From: Acholeplasmataceae bacterium UBA5769
Lineage (GTDB): Bacteria; Bacillota_I; Bacilli_A; Acholeplasmatales; Acholeplasmataceae
Reading direction: 5' to 3'
Assembly (NCBI GenBank): GCA_002418725.1
Contig: DIER01000013.1
Location: 5,106 to 69,105, forward strand
DNA: 64,000 bases
The notes below the pieces were generated by a model. It was not told the DNA's origin. It saw only the letters and a list, made by a program, of their open reading frames with translations, and searched no databases. Positions 51,160 through 59,908 of this stretch are shown here, piece by piece. Made by a program: the position numbers and the translations under genes. Numbering within the stretch: position 1 is the first letter of the stretch; every line of letters starts with the position of its first letter.

Positions 51160-52236
51160 ATGCTAGAAAACAGACCAAAACAAACATTTGCACCACTTCA
51201 TGTATGGAAAAAAGTTAAATCTCATCCTTTCTTTGGTGTCTTCCTCTCCTTATTCGTCATGATTATGATCAGACTCCTCGGTGATGTTGGGATGATTCCA
51301 CCTTCGGTAGTTGATGTGTTCGCGATCATGTGGATCTACATCATCATCGGACTAGGCTTTACCTTACTTCTCGGATATACAGGACTCGCATCCTTAGGCA
51401 CTGCAGGTCTCATCGGGGTTGGATCTTATGTGGTTGCCTATATGTTAGGCACTGCAGGCGTTTCCTTATTCCTTGCGTTTATCTTAGGTATTGTGATTGC
51501 GATTGTGCTTGGAACCATTGTTGGTTTTATCTCACTTCGTATTGAAGGCATGTATCTTGCCATCATTACCTTAGGTTTATCCGAAATCTTAGTTGAAGTG
51601 TTTAAATTCTGGACGAAAGTAACCAAAGGTCTTGTCGGTTTCCAAATTGAAAGATTCCCTATCTTTGGCACGATCGTGAGAGAAGAACAAGTTTATTATC
51701 TCTTGGTTATCGGTTTAATCTTAACGATGTTTGCAGTCTTAAACATTATCAACAGTCCCACCGGACGTGCAATGCTTTCGATTAAAAATTCGACATCCGC
51801 TGCACAAGCCATGGGTATCAGTATTTTAAAGTATCGTTTACTCAGCTTTATTGTCTCAACGGTACTGGCTGTGATTGGTGGTATGCTCTACATGACATAC
51901 ACACGTTCAACGATACCAAACCTTTGGAACATCGCCCTTTCCTTAAACATTTTAGCTGCTGTTGTCATTGGTGGTGCGAAATCGATTTGGGGTGTCAGCC
52001 TTGGGACTATCTTCATTTTTGGATTAAATCAGTTAGTCTTTGCCAGAATTCCATTTTTTGCGACCTACGGGAACACCACACTCTTTATCAATGGCGCACT
52101 CATTATCCTCGTAGTCATGTTTTACCCCGGTGGTATTGTGCGCATGTTCACTGATTTATCAAAATTATCTAAAAAATGGATACAAAACATCAAAACTCGT
52201 ATAAAGGAGTATCGCTATGGCCAAGATGAACAATAA
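51160..52236 (+). CDS. LivM-type ABC permease
   Basis: A 358-residue second permease with about nine helices. LLGYTGLASLGTAGLIGVGSY and the coupling segment STSAAQAMGISILKYRLLSF are LivM hallmarks. A basic C-terminal tail (about 335-358) runs into a 20-bp overlap with the ATPase gene, implying coupled translation. Confidence 0.92.
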   Translation: MLENRPKQTFAPLHVWKKVKSHPFFGVFLSLFVMIMIRLLGDVGMIPPSVVDVFAIMWIYIIIGLGFTLLLGYTGLASLGTAGLIGVGSYVVAYMLGTAGVSLFLAFILGIVIAIVLGTIVGFISLRIEGMYLAIITLGLSEILVEVFKFWTKVTKGLVGFQIERFPIFGTIVREEQVYYLLVIGLILTMFAVLNIINSPTGRAMLSIKNSTSAAQAMGISILKYRLLSFIVSTVLAVIGGMLYMTYTRSTIPNLWNIALSLNILAAVVIGGAKSIWGVSLGTIFIFGLNQLVFARIPFFATYGNTTLFINGALIILVVMFYPGGIVRMFTDLSKLSKKWIQNIKTRIKEYRYGQDEQ

Positions 52237-53647
52237 CCCGACACTCCGGATTGCAAATCAGATGGATAAAATTGAAAAACGTATCGCCTATCTGACCTCG
52301 TATATTGATGTATTAAAAAAACGTGACGAGGCGAAACGTGAAAAGAAATTAGAAAAAGCTTTAGAGGTTAAAAAAGAAGCTCTCCTTGATGATGAGATTC
52401 GTACGTTAACCAAAGAAGGCTATCACGAAGCTTTTATCAAACCCAAAACGGATGAGATTGAAAAGAGTTATCACTTCAAAGAACGTGAGCTCAAACAAAC
52501 ATTCAAGCGCAAGCTTGATAAAGCTACAGATGAAACCAAGGTCACTTTAAACGAGAGTTTAACTTCATCTTTAAAGAGCCTTCAAGAAGAAAAGCATGAA
52601 AAAATGCTTTTGATTGAAAAAGAACTTGCCGTTCATCAGCCTACGGAAAGCGCTCGAAAAGAAGCCATTAAAACTTATGAGGCGCATAAAAAAAGTGTTC
52701 AAGAAGAACTTACTGAGTTAAAGAAAAAACTCGAAACAGAAGATCACATACGCTTTGATAAACAAGAAGCACGCATTCAACTAAGTATCGACCGACTGAA
52801 GACGAAATTAGCTTCGCTCAAAGCTAAGCATCAAGTTCTCCTTCAAAATCAAACCGATATTTTACCAGACGATGTCATCTTGCGTTTAGAAAACCTCAGA
52901 ATGCAATTTGGTGGACTCGTTGCTGTTTCCGATTTATCCTTCGATGTTAAAAAAGGTGAAATCTTTGGACTCATTGGACCAAACGGTGCGGGTAAAACAA
53001 CTGTTTTCAACTGTATCACACAGTTTTATAAGCCTACCCGTGGAAAGATCTATTATAAAGACAAACGCCTTGATACCGTGAATCTAAACGACTACATCGT
53101 GCATGACATCGTCAAGCAAGGCATTGTGAGAACATTCCAAAACGTTGAACTCATTTGGGAACTCTCTATCTTAGACAATTTGCTCGTTGGTGCACATTCC
53201 CTCTATCAAACAGGTTTCTTCCATCACTTATTCCATACCAGACGTTTCTTAAGAGAAGAATCCGTTCTAAGAGCAAAAGCCATCAAAGTCTTAACCGATT
53301 TAAACTTGCTTCAATACAAAGATTTTTACCCACTTGGACTACCTTATGGTATCTTAAAACAAGTCGAACTAGCCCGTACACTCATGACAGAACCACAGCT
53401 TATCATCTTAGATGAACCTGCTGCAGGTCTTAACGATATCGAGACAGATCGACTCATTGAAACCATTCGAAAGATTCAAAAAGAATACAAGGTAACCATC
53501 TTTTTAGTTGAACATGACATGGGACTCGTGATGGAACTTTGTGATACCATCTGTGCCATCTCATTCGGTAAGAAACTTGCGATTGGAACACCGAAAGAAA
53601 TTCAATCCAATCCAATCGTTCAAGAAGCTTATTTAGGAGGTGAGTAA
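52217..53647 (+). CDS. LivG-type ABC ATPase with N-terminal coiled-coil extension
   Basis: A 476-residue protein; ordinary LivG is about 255. Residues 1-215 are a Lys/Glu-rich coiled coil without Cys, containing several heptad-like stretches (KKLEKALEVKKEAL, VQEELTELKKKLE). The ATPase starts at about residue 220 with LRLENLRMQFGGLVAV. Walker A is GPNGAGKTT (254-262), the signature is LPYGILKQVELA (LivG-like LPYG form), Walker B is LIILDEPAAGL and the switch is LVEHDM. The start at 52217 has AAAGGAG at proper distance, so the extension is truly translated. No frameshift separates the parts. Confidence 0.9.
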   Translation: MAKMNNNPTLRIANQMDKIEKRIAYLTSYIDVLKKRDEAKREKKLEKALEVKKEALLDDEIRTLTKEGYHEAFIKPKTDEIEKSYHFKERELKQTFKRKLDKATDETKVTLNESLTSSLKSLQEEKHEKMLLIEKELAVHQPTESARKEAIKTYEAHKKSVQEELTELKKKLETEDHIRFDKQEARIQLSIDRLKTKLASLKAKHQVLLQNQTDILPDDVILRLENLRMQFGGLVAVSDLSFDVKKGEIFGLIGPNGAGKTTVFNCITQFYKPTRGKIYYKDKRLDTVNLNDYIVHDIVKQGIVRTFQNVELIWELSILDNLLVGAHSLYQTGFFHHLFHTRRFLREESVLRAKAIKVLTDLNLLQYKDFYPLGLPYGILKQVELARTLMTEPQLIILDEPAAGLNDIETDRLIETIRKIQKEYKVTIFLVEHDMGLVMELCDTICAISFGKKLAIGTPKEIQSNPIVQEAYLGGE

Positions 53648-53648
53648 C

Positions 53649-54422
53649 ATGGCTATCTTAGAAATCAAAGACTTAGTCATCGACTATGGCATCATCCGTG
53701 CTGTTAAAGGCATTAACATGGAAGTTAAAGAAGGTTCGATTGTTGCTATATTGGGTGCCAACGGTGCTGGGAAAACCACCACGATACGCTCGATATCAGG
53801 AGTCGTTAAAGTCAAGAGTGGTAAGATTTTGTTTGATGGTGAAAACATCACCAACAAAGACCCCTATAAAATTGCAGGACTCGGTATCGTACAATCACCC
53901 GAAGGAAGACTGATTTTAAACGGGCTCACCGTTGAAGAAAACTTACTTGTCGGTGCCTATTCGATAAAAACAACCGAAGCTTTGGTAAGTGCAGAAGAAG
54001 GTGTTGAAGTCAAACACAAAGTCAAACGAAGCCAAAAGGTGAAAGAACTCTTAGAAGAAGTTTATGGATACTTTCCCATCCTAAAGGAAAGAAAGAAGCA
54101 ACAAGCTTCCACGCTCTCTGGTGGTGAACAACAAATGCTTGCCATTGGTCGCGCACTCATGGGTAATCCAAAACTACTCTTACTCGATGAACCATCCTTA
54201 GGGTTAGCACCACTCATTGTTAGAGACATCTTTAGTATTATCAACAAAATTAAGGAACAAGGACGCACGATTCTCATCGTTGAACAAAATGCGTTCCAAA
54301 CCTTAAAAATTGCCGATTACGCTTATATTTTAGAACTCGGCAAAATCATTAGTCAGGGTAAGGGCGAAACACTTCTCAAAGACGAAGCACTCGTCAACGC
54401 TTACCTCGGTTCCAAACATTAG
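53649..54422 (+). CDS. LivF-type ABC ATPase with a central insertion
   Basis: A 257-residue second ATPase. Walker A is GANGAGKTT (36-44), the signature is LSGGEQQMLA, Walker B is LLLLDEPSLGL and the switch is LIVEQN. Ordinary LivF is about 233 residues; here roughly 25 extra Lys/Glu/Val-rich residues (about 106-132) lie between GAYS and the YGYFPILKER helix. ATG at 53649 follows AGGAGGTGAG. Two bases after the preceding gene. Confidence 0.92.
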   Translation: MAILEIKDLVIDYGIIRAVKGINMEVKEGSIVAILGANGAGKTTTIRSISGVVKVKSGKILFDGENITNKDPYKIAGLGIVQSPEGRLILNGLTVEENLLVGAYSIKTTEALVSAEEGVEVKHKVKRSQKVKELLEEVYGYFPILKERKKQQASTLSGGEQQMLAIGRALMGNPKLLLLDEPSLGLAPLIVRDIFSIINKIKEQGRTILIVEQNAFQTLKIADYAYILELGKIISQGKGETLLKDEALVNAYLGSKH

Positions 54423-54424
54423 AT

Positions 54425-54453
54425 TTGACATGTTTCAACGAAACATTGAAAAT
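54425..54453 (+). promoter_or_regulatory. Possible internal promoter with inverted repeat before the receptor gene
   Basis: TTGACA (54425-54430), 17 bp, GAAAAT (54448-54453). The spacer holds the inverted repeat TGTTTC-AAC-GAAACA (54431-54445). The weak -10 keeps confidence low. Confidence 0.35.
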
Positions 54454-54485
54454 AAAAAACGCCATAAGGCAAAAGGAGAAAAAAT

Positions 54486-56234
54486 ATGAAAAAAATCATT
54501 GCTCTTTTGATGCTCTTGCTGGCTTCCTTCGGTTTAATCGCTTGTACTGAAGAAGAAGTCACGGTAGATCGTTTATCCGTAACGCCACCTACCAAAGTAG
54601 AGTATATTGTCGGGGATGCATTCGATGCAACCGGCATGATTGTTAAAGCCATTTTTAGTGACGGTACTGACCGTATCCTAACTTCAAGTGACTATGTAGT
54701 TTCTGGCTTCTCATCTACAGCTGCTGGTTTAAAGACAGTTACGATTACCTATGAAGGCATCACTGCTAACTTTGGTATCGCTGTGTTCGACCCTGCTGCA
54801 CCAGAAGAAGCATTAAGCTTAAACGTCCTTTCTGTTCCAACACAACAGATTTACAACAAGGAAGAAGCGTTTAACCCTGCAGGTTTAGTCGTTGAAGTCA
54901 CTTACAGCACTGGACGTAAACAAACCTTAACATCCGCTGAATATACATTGTCAGGATTTGTTCAAGGTTCTATTGGTCGTTATGATGTTGTTGTATCCTT
55001 TGAAGACTTAACCACAAGCTTCTATGCAGAAGTTCGTAATGTCACCGTACAAGGTATTACCAACAATTCGATTTTAGTTGGTAACACAGCAACCATTTCT
55101 GGTGGTCTATCTTTCATCGGTTTACCATTCTCATATGGTATGCGCGCTGCATTCGAAGAAGTGAATGAAGCCGGTGGTATCAATGGCCGTATGATTAACT
55201 ACATTAACAGAGACGATGGATTTGATGGCACCGTCGGTTTAACCAACACACGTAAGTTAGTCAATGAAGACAAAGTGTTTGCACTCGTTGGTCACTTCGG
55301 TACACCAACCGTTTCTGCAACCTTAGGTTTCATTCGTGAAGTTGGCGTTCCTATGGTTTATGCAGCAACTGGTGTTAACGTGTTATACCGCGAAAGATCA
55401 CCACTTGATCCTGTAATGCCCGTACAACCTATTTATTTAACTGACGGTCGTATCATGACTGCACGCGCATTAAATGAAGCGATCTATGGCGCAGGAAGCA
55501 ACACAAAACTTGCAGCGAACGCGAAGGTCGGTGTCTTATACACAACTGATGATGCAGGTATGTCTATTAGAGAAGGTATTGAAATCGAAGCACGTTCACA
55601 AGGCAAGAATGCAAACTTCATTTACAGTTCATTTGCGGCAACAGAAACTGCAGCATTAACCACTGCAATTGAAAACTTCCGTAGCCAAGGTGTCCAATCA
55701 GTCATTATTGCAACCAACCAACTTCCATTTAAGGCAGCGATTGGTGTGATGCAAACAGTTGCGTTTAACGTTCCTGTGTTCACTTCTTATGTGAATGCCG
55801 ATGCAACTGCGGTTGACTCAGCAACAAACTACACATTCCCTATTTACACAAACGCATGGGTAGACATTTTCAGTGACAAGGGTACTGCAGACGTGACTGA
55901 ATTCGTTACAGCAATTAACAATGCAAGCTTTATTACTACGGATGCAGATAGAACAGCAATGGCTGGTAACTCATTTGCCATCGCTGGTTATATTGCAGCG
56001 AAGATCTTCATCGAAGGTTTAGAGCGCGTTGGTAATGGTGTCCTCACATGGGAATCTTTAATCAAGGCATTAGAATCAGACGCTGTATCTGTACCAATGG
56101 GTGGATCCGTTGATTTTAGTGGTGGCAAACGTTGGGGTATTGACTCCATGTCACTTCTCAAGTACAATCCAACTAACGATACATTTGAAAAAGTTAGAGA
56201 AATTGAAACCTTAGCACAAATTCAAGCAAAATAA
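54486..56234 (+). CDS. Liv-type substrate-binding lipoprotein with two N-terminal Ig-like domains
   Basis: A 582-residue lipoprotein; ordinary LivK-type receptors are about 370-410. The signal peptide ends in the lipobox GLIAC (Cys20). Two bacterial Ig-like (Big_3 type) repeats follow at about 28-102 and 108-182, each with YxxGDAFDATGMIV- or YNKEEAFNPAGLVV-like starts and GxxxVxxxxE ends. The type I periplasmic-binding fold begins about residue 190 (ISGGLSFIGLPFSYGMRAAF, EAGGINGR). It would sit outside the membrane, with the Ig pair as a spacer, and feed the LivHMGF importer. Confidence 0.92.
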   Translation: MKKIIALLMLLLASFGLIACTEEEVTVDRLSVTPPTKVEYIVGDAFDATGMIVKAIFSDGTDRILTSSDYVVSGFSSTAAGLKTVTITYEGITANFGIAVFDPAAPEEALSLNVLSVPTQQIYNKEEAFNPAGLVVEVTYSTGRKQTLTSAEYTLSGFVQGSIGRYDVVVSFEDLTTSFYAEVRNVTVQGITNNSILVGNTATISGGLSFIGLPFSYGMRAAFEEVNEAGGINGRMINYINRDDGFDGTVGLTNTRKLVNEDKVFALVGHFGTPTVSATLGFIREVGVPMVYAATGVNVLYRERSPLDPVMPVQPIYLTDGRIMTARALNEAIYGAGSNTKLAANAKVGVLYTTDDAGMSIREGIEIEARSQGKNANFIYSSFAATETAALTTAIENFRSQGVQSVIIATNQLPFKAAIGVMQTVAFNVPVFTSYVNADATAVDSATNYTFPIYTNAWVDIFSDKGTADVTEFVTAINNASFITTDADRTAMAGNSFAIAGYIAAKIFIEGLERVGNGVLTWESLIKALESDAVSVPMGGSVDFSGGKRWGIDSMSLLKYNPTNDTFEKVREIETLAQIQAK

Positions 56235-56248
56235 TTTAGACTGAAGTT

Positions 56249-56272
56249 AAGGGGAGGGGCGACTCTCCCCTT
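56249..56272 (+). other. GC-rich intercistronic hairpin without T tail
   Basis: AAGGGGAG / CTCCCCTT, an 8-bp stem with an 8-nt loop just after the receptor gene, followed by TGACC rather than a T run. It may protect upstream mRNA and lower expression of distal genes, common after binding-protein genes. Confidence 0.7.
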
Positions 56273-56301
56273 GACCTCATTCACATGAAAGAGGTAAGCA
56301 T

Positions 56302-57609
56302 ATGAAATCTCCCAAAATCATCACGGTTAAAGAAGCCATCCATCTTGTTCAATCGAACGACAATATCGTTTTTGGCATGGCTGGAGCTGAACCTAAAGAA
56401 TTTATTAAGGCACTACATGAACGCGCTGGAGAAGTAAGTCATGTGCGTGTAACAAACTGTTTACCATTTGAAAATGGCGAGTTTTTTGTCAACCCTGAGT
56501 ACAAATCATCATTTTCAGTTGATAGCTGGTTCTATGGTGCATCTTTAAGAAAAGCACACGATAACGGAAATATTAGTTTTATTCCCAATCACTTGCACCT
56601 GGCTGGTCGTAAGCGTTTTGAACATACAAAACCTCGTATCTTTGTGGGTACTGCTACACCACCAGATAAGCATGGCTTTTTATCACTTTCATTGTCGAAC
56701 GTTTATGAAAAAGAAGCGGTGGAACTCGCAGATATCGTTATCTTAGAAGTAAGTCCTCATTTCCCAAGAACCTTTGGTGATTTAGAACTTCACGAAAGTA
56801 AAGTCGATTATATCATTCCAGTGGACTATTACCCACCCGTGTTACCCGATGCTGAACCCAATGAAAAAGATATCGCGATCGGTAACTTCATTGCTGATAA
56901 GATTAAAAACGGATCAACACTCCAACTTGGTATCGGTGGTATCCCCAATGCGGTTGCGCATGCACTGATGCACAAAAAGGATTTAGGCATTCACACAGAA
57001 ATGTTTACCACAGGTTTAATGAAACTTGTCAAAGCTGGTGCTGCCAATGGTGCTCGTAAAAAAACACATAAGGGTAAGCACGTCTGTTGTTTTGCACTTG
57101 GTACACAAGAACTCTATGACTTTATCGATAATAATCCAAGCGTTCAAATCTTGAATGGAAACTATGTCAATGATCCTGCCATCATTGGATTAAACGATAA
57201 CCAAGTATCCATCAACACGACCATCGAAGTTGACTTAACCGGTCAATGTGCATCTGAGTCGATCGGACATCGCCAGTTCTCTGGAACGGGTGGTCAAGCA
57301 GATACCGCGATTGGTGCACAAAATTCAAAAGGTGGTATGAGTTTTATCACACTGTATTCAACCGCTAACGTCAAAAATCCTGAAACAGGAGAAAGAGAAG
57401 AAATATCTAAGATTGTTCCTTTCTTAAAACCTGGTGCGATTGTCACGCTCTCAAGAGCTGATGTCGATTATGTCGTGACAGAGTATGGTTGTGTCGCTTT
57501 GAGAGGAACTAGTGTTGCTGAACGTGTGGAATTACTGATCTCCATTGCACATCCTAAATTTAGAGCGGAGCTTAGAGCTGAAGCCATCCGTCTCGGTTAT
57601 ATTTCTTAA
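56302..57609 (+). CDS. Acetyl-CoA hydrolase/transferase family CoA-transferase
   Basis: A 435-residue family I-type CoA-transferase of the acetyl-CoA hydrolase/4-hydroxybutyrate CoA-transferase group. The oxyanion loop lies in LQLGIGGIPNAVA. The catalytic Glu is in DLTGQCASESIG, followed by GTGGQADTAIGA, and the C-terminal ALRGTSVAERVELLI is typical. It would move CoA from an acyl-CoA (commonly acetyl-CoA) to a free carboxylic acid, activating an imported acid. Substrate not readable. Confidence 0.9.
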   Translation: MKSPKIITVKEAIHLVQSNDNIVFGMAGAEPKEFIKALHERAGEVSHVRVTNCLPFENGEFFVNPEYKSSFSVDSWFYGASLRKAHDNGNISFIPNHLHLAGRKRFEHTKPRIFVGTATPPDKHGFLSLSLSNVYEKEAVELADIVILEVSPHFPRTFGDLELHESKVDYIIPVDYYPPVLPDAEPNEKDIAIGNFIADKIKNGSTLQLGIGGIPNAVAHALMHKKDLGIHTEMFTTGLMKLVKAGAANGARKKTHKGKHVCCFALGTQELYDFIDNNPSVQILNGNYVNDPAIIGLNDNQVSINTTIEVDLTGQCASESIGHRQFSGTGGQADTAIGAQNSKGGMSFITLYSTANVKNPETGEREEISKIVPFLKPGAIVTLSRADVDYVVTEYGCVALRGTSVAERVELLISIAHPKFRAELRAEAIRLGYIS

Positions 57610-57611
57610 TC

Positions 57612-58433
57612 ATGGCTTATCTCGATTTTAAAGGTAGAAATATTTTCTACGATGTCCAAGGTGAAGGTAAACCAATCTTGATTTTAAACGGCATTATGAT
57701 GTCGACGAAATCATGGGAACCTTTTGTCAAAACGTTGTCTTTTCAAAATCAGCTCATACGATTAGACTTCATCGATCAAGGACAAAGTGACAAGCTCGAA
57801 AATTCGTTTTATACGCAGTCTATCCAGGTAGACATTATAGAGTGCTTATTAAAAGAGTTAAACCTTTCTAGAGTCAATTTAGTGGGTATTTCGTACGGTG
57901 GCGAGGTGGCGATACTGTTTGCTGCAAAGCACCCACACATGGTCGAACGACTTGTGCTCTTTAATACAACGCCTTACACCAGTCCATGGCTCCAAGAGAT
58001 TGGACATCAATGGAATGCGATTGGTCGAACCAGAGATGGTAAGACTTATTATCAAGCGACAATCCCTGTCATCTATTCACCAAGTTATTTTGAGTCCAGA
58101 TTGGATTGGATGAAAAAAAGAGAACAACTCCTTATTCCTATTTTTTCAAATTCTGTTTTCTTAGATGCGATGGAGCGTTTAACCAACAGTGCCGAAAACT
58201 TTGATGCGAGAAAAGAGTTAGATGCCATCACTTGCCCAACATTGATTGTTGCTGCTGATGAAGACTACCTCACACCTATTGCAAACCAACGAGCACTTCA
58301 TCAAATGATCAAAGAATCTGAGATGGTGATCTTACCTGGAGTTGGACATGCTTCCATGTATGAGAGACCCATGCTCTTTGTTACAATGGTTTTAGGATTC
58401 ATCAATGCACTAGAATCAAGTTATGCCATATAG
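57612..58433 (+). CDS. Alpha/beta hydrolase 1
   Basis: A 273-residue alpha/beta hydrolase. The nucleophile elbow is VGISYGGEVA, the acid Asp is probably in IVAADEDYLTP and the His is in LPGVGHASMYE. It lacks a signal peptide, so it acts in the cytosol. Two bases after the CoA-transferase. Ester, thioester or lactone hydrolysis are all possible. Confidence 0.88.
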   Translation: MAYLDFKGRNIFYDVQGEGKPILILNGIMMSTKSWEPFVKTLSFQNQLIRLDFIDQGQSDKLENSFYTQSIQVDIIECLLKELNLSRVNLVGISYGGEVAILFAAKHPHMVERLVLFNTTPYTSPWLQEIGHQWNAIGRTRDGKTYYQATIPVIYSPSYFESRLDWMKKREQLLIPIFSNSVFLDAMERLTNSAENFDARKELDAITCPTLIVAADEDYLTPIANQRALHQMIKESEMVILPGVGHASMYERPMLFVTMVLGFINALESSYAI

Positions 58434-58444
58434 GAGGATTTGTA

Positions 58445-59332
58445 ATGTTTGAAAAACGTCAACTCGTTTTAAAAAATGGTGAAGTGATTCACTACCTTGA
58501 ACAAGGGGCAGGAGATAAAACACTGTTGCTCATCCATGGTAATTTTTCATCTTCATTGCACTACACACCACTCTTAGAAAGATTGCCAAAGACCATGCGT
58601 GTCATCGCACCGGACTTAAGAGGATATGGTGATTCAAGTTACTACAGAAGAATTCATTCGCTTAAAGAACTTGCGGAAGATATGCATTTATTCCTGCAAG
58701 GCAAGAAGATTGAAAAAGTCGATGTCGTGGGTTGGTCACTCGGTGGTGGCGTTGCTTTAGAACTCGCAGCAGCATATCCAGAAGTTGTTGAAAAAATGGT
58801 TTTAATTAACTCAACAACACACCGTGGTTATCCGATTTTTAAGAAGGGTGAAAACAATCAAATGTTGGTTGGTCAAGTGTATGAATCACCTGAGGAACTC
58901 GGCAAAGATCAGGTTCAAGTTGTCCCACTTTTAGAAGCACAAAAAACAAAGAATTTCGCAGTGATGAGTTGGGTGTTTGATAAGACCATCTATACCGTCG
59001 GTAAACCATCAGCAGAAGATAATACACTTTGGATCAATGAATCCTTAAAACAAAGAAACTTAATTGATGCAGACTGGGCACTGGCAAATCTCAACATGTC
59101 AAGTCAACACAATTTCTATAATGCAGGAACCAATAATATCGGTCATGTGAAATGTCCTATTCTGCATACGTGGGGTAGACAAGATATTGTTGTTCCAGAG
59201 TATATGGTATTAGAGAACGTGAAGGCACTTGAGAAACAATCAAAGCTTGTCGTTTACGATGCATGTGGACATTCTCCTTTGGTTGATGTTCCTGATCAAT
59301 TAACAAAAGATATCTTAGATTTTATCGCTTAG
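58445..59332 (+). CDS. Alpha/beta hydrolase 2
   Basis: A 295-residue alpha/beta hydrolase. The HGNF oxyanion segment is in LLIHGNFSSSLHYTP, the nucleophile is in VGWSLGGGVALE, the Asp is in TWGRQDIVVP and the His is in ACGHSPLVD. No signal peptide. Only distantly similar to hydrolase 1. Last gene of the operon, ended by a compact terminator. Confidence 0.9.
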   Translation: MFEKRQLVLKNGEVIHYLEQGAGDKTLLLIHGNFSSSLHYTPLLERLPKTMRVIAPDLRGYGDSSYYRRIHSLKELAEDMHLFLQGKKIEKVDVVGWSLGGGVALELAAAYPEVVEKMVLINSTTHRGYPIFKKGENNQMLVGQVYESPEELGKDQVQVVPLLEAQKTKNFAVMSWVFDKTIYTVGKPSAEDNTLWINESLKQRNLIDADWALANLNMSSQHNFYNAGTNNIGHVKCPILHTWGRQDIVVPEYMVLENVKALEKQSKLVVYDACGHSPLVDVPDQLTKDILDFIA

Positions 59333-59350
59333 GGCTTCGGCCCTTTTTTT
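59331..59350 (+). terminator. Terminator of the acyl/Liv operon
   Basis: AGGGC-TTCG-GCCCT with T run, starting in the stop codon. Confidence 0.9.
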
Positions 59351-59636
59351 ATTTTTCATCAAAAGAAAAAACATATAAAAAAATGTATGTTTAGTATTTA
59401 TAAACTTTTAATATTTTTGTGTGCTCAAATAAATCAGAAGATGATTTCATTCATCGACGCATCAAGAGATGAAAAAAGGTTATATCTCCATCATAACTTG
59501 TATCTTATATATGCATCGCAAAATGAAGATACGATGAATGAAATAAAAAATTCAGTCAACATTTTTATACATGTAAAAAACTAGATAGAAGACGTCAATA
59601 GTTTAAGATCACAGAAGATGAAGTCACTTTAGATCC

Positions 59637-59755
59637 TATAAGCCCGTACTATACGCTTACGACCAGGAAATCACTCATTCAATTAAAGGAGCGTGCAGGC
59701 GCGTATACGCACGCGTGCATGTACGTGTGTAAGTCGTAGGATGTGAAAGCTTATA
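59637..59755. repeat. Nested inverted repeats around an alternating purine-pyrimidine tract
   Basis: TATAAGC (59637-59643) pairs with GCTTATA (59749-59755), and TACGAC (59658-59663) with GTCGTA (59733-59738). Inside are the palindromes GCGTATACGC (59701-59710) and GCACGCGTGC (59709-59718). Bases 59699-59731 alternate purine and pyrimidine without a break. Confidence 0.7.
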
Positions 59756-59882
59756 AGACGATAGGAAAATCAGCTCTGATAAAAAATGGAGCACATATAG
59801 GATTGCCAAAAAAGAAGATGTATCACATAATCATCACACTTCGAGGAATACAAAAAATCACATCAAGGATGTATTTCACACG

Positions 59883-59908
59883 AGAGCATAATTAGCTCTT
59901 TTCTTTTT
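59883..59908 (+). terminator. Terminator-like hairpin inside the gene-free region
   Basis: AGAGC-ATAATTA-GCTCT followed by TTTCTTTTT. No gene precedes it on the + strand, so it may end an untranslated RNA covering the inverted-repeat block. Confidence 0.55.

Noticed and set aside
59387..59584. 65-codon open frame at the start of the gene desert
   Set aside because: No ribosome site, biased low-complexity sequence and no family resemblance; expected by chance in AT-rich DNA.
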